64,000 nt of DNA from Nemopilema nomurai (taxonomy: Eukaryota > Cnidaria > Scyphozoa > Rhizostomeae > Rhizostomatidae): NCBI GenBank assembly GCA_003864495.1, contig ML133428.1:682001-746000 (forward strand). The letters run 5' to 3'. The position numbers and the translations under genes are program-made. Positions 1 through 10,449 of this stretch are shown here, one piece after another; within the stretch, counting starts at the first letter, position 1; every line of letters starts with the position of its first letter. The notes below the pieces were generated by a model. It was not told the origin of the DNA, ran no database searches, and saw nothing but the letters and a program-made list of their open reading frames with translations.

Positions 1-568
1 CCACTTGGAGGCTGGGCACACCGGATACGAGTTTCAGCGGCCTCAGCACTCTCATCGCGCGCAAAGCCTTAACCGAACCGCCCTTCATTATTCCCAGTTG
101 CGGAAGACTCAGGATGCCAGTCACAACAACAACAAAGTCTAGTATGTTCCACGGATTCCTGATGTAGGAGCCAGGGTGCAGGATGAATCCCATGGTAACT
201 ATATTCAAAACCATTTCGAGGCAGAATATTCCCAAGAGATATGTTTCCGCCTGCTCGACCATTCTGTTCATTTGATTCGCGTCGTCTTCCGGAAGCTGAG
301 TGTTTATAGCCATAAGAATGCAGTTCACAATTATAGCAACCAGGATGAAATACTCAAACCCTCTCGAGGTTGAAATATAGCGCGTGAATCTCCGAACCGG
401 GTTATTCTCCGACAAAACGAACAGGCTTGAGTAGGTGGCCTTTATTGGTTCCAGATCTTCTATCGTAGTTCCCTTCTGCTGGCCTCCGTCGCCTGCCGCG
501 TTGCCGTTTGCGACTTTGCCGTTCACAGCAACACCGTTCGGTGCAGCGACGCTTTTCTTCCGCTCCAT
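1..568 (-). CDS. Voltage-gated calcium channel alpha-1 subunit, N-terminal exon (partial)
   Basis: Reading leftward from the ATG at 568-566 gives 189 codons open to the window edge. A short hydrophilic N-terminus (MERKKSVAAPNG) is followed by SLFVLSENNPVRRF, typical of the pre-S1 segment of high-voltage-activated Cav channels. S1 follows (FEYFILVAIIVNCILMAIN), then S2 and S3 (FCLEMVLNIVTMGFILHPGS; RNPWNILDFVVVVTGILSL). The S4 voltage sensor of domain I comes next, with regularly spaced arginines and lysine (ALRAMRVLRPLKLVSGVPSL). This S4 and the RNPWNILDF motif are hallmarks of Cav alpha-1 subunits, the pore-forming plasma-membrane Ca2+ channels. The start is supported by an in-frame TAA at 598-596 and a good splice acceptor at 631-630. 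The sequence looks Cav1/Cav2-like rather than Cav3, but the fragment cannot settle the subtype. The other domains lie beyond position 1. No frameshift or stop is present. Confidence 0.92.
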   Translation of the reverse strand, partial: MERKKSVAAPNGVAVNGKVANGNAAGDGGQQKGTTIEDLEPIKATYSSLFVLSENNPVRRFTRYISTSRGFEYFILVAIIVNCILMAINTQLPEDDANQMNRMVEQAETYLLGIFCLEMVLNIVTMGFILHPGSYIRNPWNILDFVVVVTGILSLPQLGIMKGGSVKALRAMRVLRPLKLVSGVPSLQV

Positions 569-629
569 GCTACAACACTTCCGATCAGATATCACTTATT
601 TGATCATTGCCTTCTTTCACATATTTGTC
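569..629 (-). other. 5' leader of the Cav exon with upstream splice acceptor
   Basis: On the minus strand a pyrimidine-rich run ending TTTACTTCTAG lies just upstream of position 629, a strong 3' splice site. The 61 nt between it and the ATG carry a stop in frame with the ORF, so they are untranslated leader. This implies at least one more 5' noncoding exon to the right. Inferred from splice consensus only. Confidence 0.5.
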
Positions 630-633
630 CTAG

Positions 634-3600
634 AAGTAAAAAAATCACTTCAGAAATCTCAGAAGTTTTTCCTCCTTTAAGGAGTCTGTTAAAGTGAGAA
701 AGGTGACATTTCATAAGCTCGTCATTACAGCATTTTAGCTTATCAAAAAAATTTAAATAGTCGGTAGGATTGAATTTTTACAGACATAAGGTTTGAAATG
801 ATGAACATTTAAATTAAAGCATTAATTAACTGTCGAGTGAACTTTTAATAAAGTTTGTTTTCATAGCTTGTCAGTGTTGGCTTGAGTTTCACAGTTAATT
901 TGGAGATAAAGATCAACGTCAATCTTTCCTTATGCTATGCATTTATCGAGAAAATGAGATTGAGAATTGACGATCCGATAATTGCTTTTTCGGAGAAGAA
1001 ATCCAAGACTCAAGCCGACGCGGTACACCAAGCAAAGGGACGAACAAAAATAGTTATTCCGGGGTGTTCGAAAACCAAATGTCTTTTACGTCAGGTAAAA
1101 CAGCCTGACAGCAAAGTTGCATTGGAAGCTTGCATTATTGGCATTGTAGGCTGCAAGTTTTCAAATTGATATGCAGTCAAATCGGAAAAGGAGAACCTCG
1201 ATGATTCAAACTATCAATAAAGGAAATATCTTGCTCATTTCTAATTGATTTAATTGACTTCTTTTCAGCAACCTAGGCCTATCCAGGCACAGAAAGCTGG
1301 TTGAATCTCGCTATAAGCTTCTATAATCAATCTTTGGCAAACACGCTAAAAGGTACGGCGCCGTATACAAGCTTAGCAACAGCTACTGTTAATGGCAATG
1401 AACATGCCGAAAATGAACATGATAGGTCTGAGCAAAGATCCCTGCCAAACACCACCAACCAAAATCATAGCTCTTGTTACTTAAACAAACTTTTTCATAA
1501 TAAATCAATTTTATGGATTTTTCAATCTATACTTGTTAAATTGGCCATAGTATTGTCAAGTTAAAGTGCATTTCAAACAAAAGCTGCAAGAATCTAGTTG
1601 ACAAAAATAGATTCTAGAATACAGAATAGATGATAGAAGAATAGAAGCTTTGGGATTTCAGACGCACCGAAAATTCACTTTGGTTAGAAATTTCATAGAA
1701 AGATAAACTCAAGTTTCTATCTTCTTCTTGATACAAATCCTTATATATATTAAGCAATTTCATTTGTAACTTCACGTGGAACATTTTTAATCTGATAGTT
1801 TCCTCAATAGTTTATACCCTCGAATCTTGTTAAGCAATCAAGGAAGTTTGGCGTGAGGTATCGCATACAAAATTGAAGCTTGTAGTATCAAAAACAGAAT
1901 TCAAGGCGAAGGTAAATATCATTGGAGGGATTTTAAGAAACTAAAAAGTTGAACACCCTACCTTGGTTTCAAGTTCTAGATGCCAAGCCATCGCTTTTGT
2001 GGCCTTCCTTCGTTTTCGTCAAAGATAGTCGCGTCAGCAGTATGCTAAGAATAAAATCTTGTTTTGACAAGGCTGTGTTTGCATCGAAAACGTTACGGGA
2101 CTATGTTCTATTATTTAGCTGGCGTTTCGTAGAATACGCATTGAGTTGTAGCATGAGATGAATCGGGCCCACATGCTTTTACCCGCAACTGGTTTTTAAT
2201 AATTCACGGCATAACTTGCTGACTTGCTGCCTAAATGGTGGATTTGTCGACTGCATTAATCATCCATTATATGGACTCGGTATTTGCATTAAAATACACT
2301 TGACACAAATTGCTTCGATTGGCATTAGTGAAGTTGATTTTGAACATGTCTTGAATGAATAGAAACAAACGCTTTTGCGCTACGGGGGTGAAATGAATGG
2401 TTTCCAATGCGACTGTAGATATCTGCGTTCCTCAGCAGCATCTTGTGATTATAAGCTAAAGACGTTTCTCTTCTGAGAAACTTTAGTTCTAATATACAAC
2501 GGAATCATTTTTGTCCTGCCTTCAACTGGGGTGAAGAAATGGCCTAATTGAACAACTTATTGACAAAATTGGTGAGAACTGACAGTTAGCCTGTGGATAT
2601 CAGGCAATTAACTTGTCAAGACTTAACATTGCAGGAAAAACCCATTTATTGTACCTAGAATTATCAGTTTAGGGGCAGGATATTCGTGTGCTAAACAGCA
2701 TATGATGGCGGTTGGATGACGATGTATGACGTCAGCCTTTGCGTTGGATTGCGTCACATTGTGGCATTGTGAGTCATTGTGAGTCACTGGGGAGGCGCGC
2801 AATTGTTTGATTACGTGCAATACTCTTGTCATTAATCGTATAGCGCTAAATCTGCGAATTAAAAATCCTTCATGTTTACGGTAGGAAGGATTTACATTAT
2901 GGACGATTTCTTTTTCTGGTTATTCTTCACCGCAACTTTTTGAGTCGTATAGTTCATGTTAGTCAACATCATAGTCTTTCTACTAGCTATTTCTTCCAAT
3001 CATTTTTGTGTAAACAAGTGCTCTGCGGTACAAAACTTCACAAAAGCTAGAAAAAGCGGAACCAGTTTTTGCATACTTAAAGTAATTTTTCTTCCGACAC
3101 TCCTCAGAGTATGCAAACGTCGGAAAATAGCCAAAAGCTGACACATTAAATAGTCAGTTGCGGATCGTTAATACTACTAGAGGGTGATTGAAAGAGCGCA
3201 TGATTGAATATAATTATTACTTGACACCCTTCCAATCAAGTGGTATAGTTCACGTTAGTCCGCATCAAAGTCTTATGTTCACGTTAAATGTCAGTGTCAA
3301 TTGATTGTTCGCGAGTATTCCTTTTCTCTATGGGCATTGCTTGGTTGTGCAAAACGCACTCGAAGAAGGCTGAATACTTGTTGGTTTGTTGCGTTGCAGG
3401 TGATGCCCAGTAACACGTCACTCTGATTAGAGCCAAATGGTCGAACGAAGACCCTCGCCGCATGCAAACGAGACAATTGTAATTAAGAGCCTTCGAACAT
3501 CCATTCCCATACTGGAATAGATTATACAACTTAAATGGATCAAAACTTTTGAGAAGTAGAGTTTTACTTCAATATTAACAAGTTATCGAAGATTCTAACC

Positions 3601-4732
3601 AACGAAAGATAACTTATCTTAATAGCAGCTTGGAACCTTTTAAGAGCTTATGATGAAAACCCTGATCGCCCTCTGGCGCAAAGAAAGTTTTGAAGTAACA
3701 AAGCGAGGATGACACAGCAGAGGACTCTTCTGGTGAGTGAAAAGCATTTGCACCAAAAAGGTTCGGTGCTTGCTCAAAGGTTCTAATGTGTTCAACCTTG
3801 CATGCCATACCGCAGTGTATTTTCGGGGTAAAATTCTAGCACTGTCTCGTCACTGTGGAGGACAGCGTCTGCGGAGCCCCATAGGGCATCCTATCTGGTA
3901 TGACGCGTTTTTCAGCTGTGGCCTTATAACAACTTTCTCGTGAGTCAAGCATTTTTCGTGAACGTTTGGCTAAAAAAAATATACGTTTCTGAAAATATAC
4001 GTTTTGCAGGCGAGAGAGTTTCCCCAAAAGCCATAAATACTGGGGTGAAAATTAAGAGATTTTTTGGGGAAAGCAGCACAACTTTTTTCATAAAACTGCT
4101 TATCTCTGATTTCCAGCAGGTCGCTGATACTAGCTAGAATCAATATCTTTGAAAGCATGAAACTACTTAAGTGCAAAATTATTGAAGTTATAAGTCTAGC
4201 AAAAAAGGTTTTCACATTGTCGGCGTAAACTATTCTGATATATTTTTAGGAAAGCATGAGGGGCTTAAAACTCCAGTGGCAGGACTATCGTTTCGGCTTT
4301 GGGTCAGTCAATCCTGGGAAATGGCTTCCTTGCTCTTATAAAGACCCTTAATTGAATGCTCCTCCGTCGCCTTCACTGCTCTGTCCGAATGGTGCGCAGG
4401 GTTTGAGGTCTGACTGTTGCCCTGGTTGCAATAAATCATGTAGGAAGCATGTCTTGCTATCACGGCTCGAACTAAAGCCCATCAGGACTGGAATGTAATG
4501 CTCAAACTAGAAATTATTATAGAACGTCTAGCATGATTGTTTGATGCAAGAGAAATTATTGGAGCCCTCGGAGTGGCATATTTTCACTACTTTACTTTAT
4601 TAAAATCGTTTGCTCATTCTTGATTGCTTATTGGAAACTTTTATGTGTCCATAGCTCTCGACTTTTACCTTATTAAAATACCTTGCATTTTGATGAGTTC
4701 TGATATGTTCATGTTGAAAGCTTAAAGAAGAT
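634..4732. other. Intergenic / Cav 5' intron, no gene seen
   Basis: ORFs here are short, lack splice context and show no recognisable protein similarity in any frame. The DNA is AT-rich with small imperfect repeats, such as the twice-used AATATACGTTT near 3978-4005. It may be the 5' intron of the Cav gene if the acceptor at 630-631 is used. Confidence 0.5.
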
Positions 4733-4737
4733 AATGC

Positions 4738-5199
4738 TTTTGGCTTCACAATGAGAAAATGCTTACTTGAGCTAATACGACTGCCATGGTTTCAATACTA
4801 TCCATGACACAAATTTTAACAATGAAGGTAATGAATTATGCTCGTACGGCCTAGAAGCTATAGTGGGGGAATTCAATTGTCTGCTGTGTTTGTTATGAGC
4901 TGGGTGGGAGCTTTTGGCTCCACAATGAGAAAATGCTTAGTTGAGCTAATATGACTGCCATGGTTTCAATACTATCCATGACACAAATTTTAACAATGAA
5001 GGTAATGAATTATGCTCGTACGGCCTAGAAGCTATAGTGGGGGAATTCAATTGTCTGCTGTGTTTGTTATGAGCTGGGGGGGAGAGCTTTTTGCTGCACA
5101 AAGAGAAAATGCTTATTTGAGTTAATATGACTGCCATGGTTTCAATACTATCCATGACACAAATTTTAACAATGAAGGTAACGATTTATGCTCGTACGG
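4738..5199. repeat. Tandem repeat, about 2.6 copies of a 174-176 bp unit
   Basis: The CACAATGAGAAAATGCTTA block recurs at 4747, 4921 and 5097 (as CACAAAGAG in the third copy), giving periods of 174 and 176 bp. Each unit carries CATGACACAAATTTTAACAA and ATGCTCGTACGG. Copies 1 and 2 are almost identical; copy 3 is truncated shortly after CTCGTACGG near 5199. The ORFs across it are repeat artefacts. High identity points to recent unequal duplication. Confidence 0.9.
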
Positions 5200-6388
5200 G
5201 GGTTCTTTAAGCGCGAAAGATACCAAATCAATATATCAACTTGCCTCGCTCAACCGATTGATTGATTACACGGGGGAACATGGACTTTGACTACAGCTCT
5301 TCCCGCGTAAAGAACGAACATGTGTTCAACATATCATACCGTATGTCGTGCGCAGCATTGCATTGAAAGGAGACTTGAAACTGACATAGTACAAAACTCG
5401 CAGGCAGGACCACTAGATGACGAGCTACTCCAGAATGTAGTAGCTATCGCGAACTTAGACTATTTATTGTAAGGCGATAAACTCACAAAAAACTCGAAAT
5501 GGAATTATATTTCTTTTAAGGTAACAAAACAATAACAAGCTGGCTATATACTCTTATCGCATTCTCGCTACTAAGAAAAGTAAAAGTCATGATTCTAAAG
5601 CTCCTCACACCCACGCGCTCGCTCCTTCCCCGCGGTGTTTTGTAAGCAGTTTTACACAGTAGCGATTGATAAATCTTTTTGCTTTCATTTCAGCTGTCAT
5701 CTCTGTAACGTTTTCCCGACCCGTCGCTTATTTGTATTCTCACGAGAATCCTATGAGCTTGGTTTTTGAGCAAGTCATAAAAAATCGAAAATCTTGCACG
5801 TCAGTATTGCACGCCAAAACAAAATAAAGAGATCGCAGCTGGCTAAATAGATGGTTCTTTGAAAATAGACTTTGGTTTTTGTAAAAGAAACTTGATTGTA
5901 GTTGACAGTACAAATGAGTTTCGATTGAACTAGTGCTAAAGATTTGGACAATCAAGAAGGAAGAGTAGGCCAAAAATTCAAATAAAGGTGTATTTATTTG
6001 GTTAATCGAGAATTGCGTAAACGGAGTAATGAAATCATTTGATGTTCAAATAATCATGTATTTACTCATTTTTACAATTTTCTAGAGAAAGTTTGCTTTC
6101 AATCTGCTTTCAATGCGACCTCGTTGCAAAGTTACAAGCTATTTTCCAAATTCTTATCTTTCGTTCACAGACTGTGGGTTTCTCTCTGCAGCACGAGAGA
6201 TCAAACGGATCACGTTGGAGTGAGTCTTACTGTTGAACGAGTAAAGACAACATTAGAATGGAGTCCCTCTCGTGTTCTACTTTTTCGGGGCTTAGGCCCA
6301 TTGGCCTGGTCCAGGAACGCCGGAGCGGGGGGGCATGAGAGGGGCAGCGCCCTCTTGCCATTGCCAGGAGGGGCAGGGGGGGGGCAAA
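5200..6388. other. Non-coding stretch ending in a G/C-rich patch
   Basis: No gene was recognised. The last 110 bases (about 6280-6388) are abruptly G/C-rich with G-runs and CpGs, and abut the recognisable start of the hAT transposase remnant. The ORF crossing this patch joins unrelated sequence to the transposase frame and is not taken as a gene. Confidence 0.5.
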
Positions 6389-7545
6389 TGTGCTATTTTG
6401 CTATTCTCGCAGATGAATCGTCAGATGTCACTATAAAAGAGCAACTTGCCTTTTCCATTAAAACGTGCAGTGAAGAATATGAAGTCTCTGAAAATTTTGT
6501 AGATATGTACTAGTGCTCAGATGGTCTCCCTTCTGGTGCACTACTTGAATACATAAAAGATATTCTGATAAGAACTTTTTTGGATGGCATAAAGATGGCT
6601 GCAGTGGGGTTCAATGGGGCAGCGGCAATGAAATTTCTGTCAAGGAGGCAAAAATAGCTCCAAATGATATTTCGTCCATTGCTCTGCTCGCTGTAATGAG
6701 CTCATTGTTTAAGATGCAACCAAGAACAGCAACTTGCTGTCGTCTTCTCTGCATTCATGTCAATCGCTACTGATTCATGCAATTATTGGTGCATACCCAA
6801 AGGGCATTTCACTGTTCGAAAAAAATTCAAAATGATTTTAGTTATGAACAAGAAACTGAAGATTACAAAGTCCTTCGACTACAATATCTGTCAGCATCAA
6901 GATGGAAAACGAGCTTGAAAGCTGCGGATATTGTTTTGCTAAATTTTCTGAGTTGCAGAAACGTTAGAAGATATGAGGAAAGATCCTTCGATTACTATAG
7001 ACACTGCAGTCAAAATAAAAGGAATACTCAACCATAAATTTACTTCCCTAGATGTCCTTTTCAATCTAAATGCAACTAGCAAGATTCTCAGCTTGCTAGA
7101 AAAGCTTCCGAGGGAACTTCAAGCAATAGACATTTCTACAGAGAGAGTACGCTTTATATTCTGTCCGACATGTTTTAAAGCGGCTTCCAGAGTTAAGAAG
7201 TGTGAAAGAGTTTAATTGCATCCTTGATGGAGCAAGCACAATTCCAAGAGTAAGAGATCTTCACGCTGGATCAAAACCACGTCCATCAAAAGTACCAAAA
7301 CGGCTTAATGACAATAGTGTTCTGCTAACAGACAGCTTACCTGAACGATCAGGTAAAACGGAGGTAGCACGCATGCGAAGATAATTTTATGGAGCCATTG
7401 ATGCATTAATTGTCAGTCTTACACAGACAGATTTGATCAAGAAGAATTATCCCTAGTCAATAGCATTCAAGAAATTTTGTTGAACTCGATGAATGAAAGA
7501 AGCATCTCCATAGCTAACCTGAGGAATGGTCTTTTTAACCTAATC
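6389..7545 (+). mobile_element. Decayed hAT-type DNA transposon (transposase pseudogene)
   Basis: Conceptual translation starts with YFAILADESSDVTIKEQL, the catalytic-core signature (with conserved D/E residues) of hAT transposases of the DUF4371/ZMYM1-like type that many animal genomes carry. Further blocks follow in order across different frames: CSDGLPSGALLEYIKDILIR, MAAVGFNGAAAM, NDFSYEQETEDYKVLRLQ, DPSITIDTAVKIKGIL, LEKLPRELQAIDIS. A C-terminal RFDQEELSLV-like block lies near 7428-7455. The reading is broken by an in-frame TAG at 6511-6513, another near 6653, and several frame changes, so it cannot encode a working enzyme. Terminal inverted repeats and target-site duplications were not located. 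It lies between the Cav gene and the first RhoGEF gene. Confidence 0.85.
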
Positions 7546-7702
7546 CTAAGAAGAACCCAATAAACCAACAATAATAAAACGTAACATTTGCATATGAGGA
7601 TGAATAGCTAGAAACTTTAAAACAAACGAAAACAATCGAAAAAGCAAAACCCTTTGTCTATACTATTGCATATTCCTACAAGGATGTTAAAAATATTTGT
7701 TT

Positions 7703-7757
7703 TATGAAAGATGTCATATGTGTTGTATGTCAATGTGTTATATGAAAGATGTCATAT
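7703..7757. repeat. Short direct duplication TATGAAAGATGTCATAT
   Basis: The 17-mer TATGAAAGATGTCATAT occurs at 7703 and again at 7741, 38 bp apart. The spacer itself is TGT/TAT-rich. It looks like a small local duplication with no clear function. Confidence 0.8.
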
Positions 7758-9386
7758 CTTGTAAGGGTAAGTCAAATCCGTAAAACTCTCAAACTTCTTT
7801 ATGTTGAGAGAACTGTGATTTCAATGGTGCCTTCGTTGTTGAAGTCACTCCCGAAAACAACGATTTAATCAAACAACCCAAAGCTTTGCCAAACTAAATT
7901 GCCCAGCTAAATATTTAATAGCATTAACCTTTATGCTAAGTTTCTGAATGAATGCTATGGTCTCTGGAAGAAATTTCCAAGTTACTGGCTTGAACATTTA
8001 AAATTAATTTTTAAAGTAAACCACATCGTTGAATCTGTGTTATCAATTGGAAGAATGATCAACATGGAATCGTGGTTGAACACTATCGAGTCTTGACAAA
8101 ACAGTGTATTTCAATTGACCGCGTCTGTTATAGATCCACTTTAACGAAGCGCTTCGGTTTCCCTGCATCAGGGAGTTTCTTGCTGTTATAAGACACGATG
8201 TCTCAGTGGCTACAGCGTCTATTCGAGGCAATGAATAAAAAATTTTCTGAAAGACTTGGTGCGACATTTGCTTTGAGGGATTAGTTCTGTGTTGTCTGGA
8301 GTTGAGCTGTCAACTTAAACATGCTGCTGAATTTTTCAAATATGTTTGGTTTGGCATTGCACTTCAAAAGATAAAAGTTTCTTTATTCTAAAAGTGGCAT
8401 AACTAGACTCTGTTTCAATGACAATGTGGTTGGAACGCTTGAAAGAAAGTTAGTTTTCTAACTTCCCATTGGAATAACGGCTACTTTCTGTTCAATGAGT
8501 AAACATTTCATCTTGGAGATGAAAGCTGTCTATTTGTCTAGAATTCAAGCCATACAAGGATCTATGCTGGCCAAAGGTATATTATTTTAATGATAATATG
8601 GATGAAGTTCCACGCTATTATTTAAACAAGAATGATGGTTAAGAGATGTAGACACTGAGACATAAAAAGACCAACTGGAGCAAGAGAATCTAGAAACAAG
8701 AGCGACAGGTTTGAGGAAGCAGAGTAAATGTTAATGGCAAACTCATCATCACTCCCTTTTACTTAGAAAACGTAGTGAAAGACCCTTGTCATAAGAAGAA
8801 ATTAACGAAACAGGAATTTATACTTAGGCGATTAGAGCACCGGTGGGGCTACGATGCCTAGGCACATAATTGATTACTGCGAGAATTCTTGATTATAATA
8901 TCCATTTTTCTTCTAAGGGATGATTTTAGAAGAACTATTGAAACTTACGAGCTTTCTTTGTAAGCCAAAAGTAACGAATTTGTTTCATCAGCAATGATGC
9001 AGACTTCCAAAACTTTTTCAATATCCACATTTTAGTGATTTTGGTTCATTTTTTAATTAAGCGTTATGTACAATTATGTTGCTTTTCTCTTTCATAAAAG
9101 AGCCTTCTTAATTTGTGATCAAAGCAATATTTTCTGTTCACTTTTAATACCTTAATATTTAAAATAAATAAACAGCCTCTTTTAGAAAGGGGAACTGCTT
9201 CAAAACAATAATTTCTGAAGCACACAAGTCCCCTATATCTGCAATTGCAGTTGTTTGCATGTGATTTGTTTGCATTCGATTTTTCTTAGAATTTCTGATC
9301 GTGTATGTGTGTTTTAAATTATTGTTTATAAACACATTCAAGGTATCGTGTTACTTAAGTATAATCTCTATTTTATTTTATGTATA
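7758..9386. other. AT-rich intergenic DNA, no gene seen
   Basis: No reading frame with coding character and no recognisable repeat family were seen. Scattered stop codons in all frames break the longest ORFs. Confidence 0.5.
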
Positions 9387-9408
9387 GTGAGCCTGGTACC
9401 AAGGGTAG
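9387..9408 (+). repeat. Dispersed repeat core, copy 1 (GTGAGCCTGGTACC...)
   Basis: The 22 bases beginning GTGAGCCTGGTACC and ending AGGGTAG recur at 58687-58708 with two mismatches, in both cases after a TAT-rich stretch. The centre contains the palindrome GGTACC. Two near-identical copies 49 kb apart suggest an interspersed repeat, possibly the end of a small non-autonomous element. Confidence 0.55.
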
Positions 9409-10422
9409 TGATAATAGTATTTGCACATTCACCATATCTCTGTAGGAGTTTATTATTAGCAATTATTATAGTATTTTTAGCAATTAAGAATCTATAGAAC
9501 GAAATTGTTTGATGTGACTCGATTGTTGTAGAATAAGACCCATATTATAAATACAACTGGGGTAGAGGGGTGATATCCCATTGCATTATTTCACTAAAAA
9601 GACGCAGACAAATAATTATATCAAATTACTTGTACCATTTACATATCTGACGTGCTGGTTTAAATGGAATCCAATCCTGTTTAATGAAAGGTCCCTCGTT
9701 TATTACACTTTGGTTTTCAGTTGACAATTCTCCACTATTTAAATGTGAACCTGAGCACAAAATAACGAAACCTAAAGTAGGTATTGGCTCAAGCAGCTCT
9801 TTATTCTTTCTTGTGTGCGTACAAATTGTGTATCATAGTTAAGCGGATACCAATCAAGAAATTAATAAGTTCATTTTAAAATGCTCACTACTCTGAATAA
9901 CTTTGGCACATAGTTGCATCATTATTAAGTATTTTTAGAAACAATTGCATTCTTTAAAGAATGCTTGTTATTTTCAGTTCAATAAAGGGCCAAGGATTCT
10001 TCAAGTTGGGAATAACTAAGATGGTATAAGCATCAAGTGGAAATGACACGGTTGCGAGTGATTCTTTAGTGACTCTTTTGTATCGATGAACTGTACAAGA
10101 CATTATGCTAGGAATTTTTACATTCAACAATCTGCACCATTAAAAAATTGTTGATTGCCGTAGCTCTCAAGGGTGTACAGTCAATTTTGCGAGGAACTTT
10201 CTTGAGAAACTGAAGTTCGAGAAGAAAAATATTTTCATACCGGTCTCTCTTGTCTCCGGTCGATTGTTTGCCTGAAATATGAAACATTATCAATTGACAC
10301 GAAAATCATGGTCCGAAAGTAATGGTCAAGCCTCTATTTAACTTTCTAGTGACAATATGCGTTAAATATAAACAGCAATGTTTGGTTCCAAACTGAGATT
10401 TGGGTGGAACAGATTCAAAAAA
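9409..10422. other. Intergenic, no gene seen
   Basis: This stretch is AT-rich and non-coding. On the minus strand, 10241-10271 is flanked by ATTTCAG and GTATGA, so a 31-nt exon is formally possible, but nothing else supports it. Confidence 0.4.
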
Positions 10423-10449
10423 CAGACTGTACCTAGAATGTACAGTCTG
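10423..10449. other. Perfect 10-bp inverted repeat (stem-loop)
   Basis: CAGACTGTAC at 10423-10432 is followed by a 7-base spacer and its exact reverse complement GTACAGTCTG at 10440-10449. It could form a hairpin or be a palindromic protein site. No adjacent gene ties it to a role. Confidence 0.75.

Noticed and set aside
10241..10271. 31-nt minus-strand micro-exon flanked by ATTTCAG and GTATGA, possibly a Cav 5' UTR exon
   Set aside because: Only splice-like flanks support it; there is no coding signal and nothing ties it to the acceptor at 630-631.
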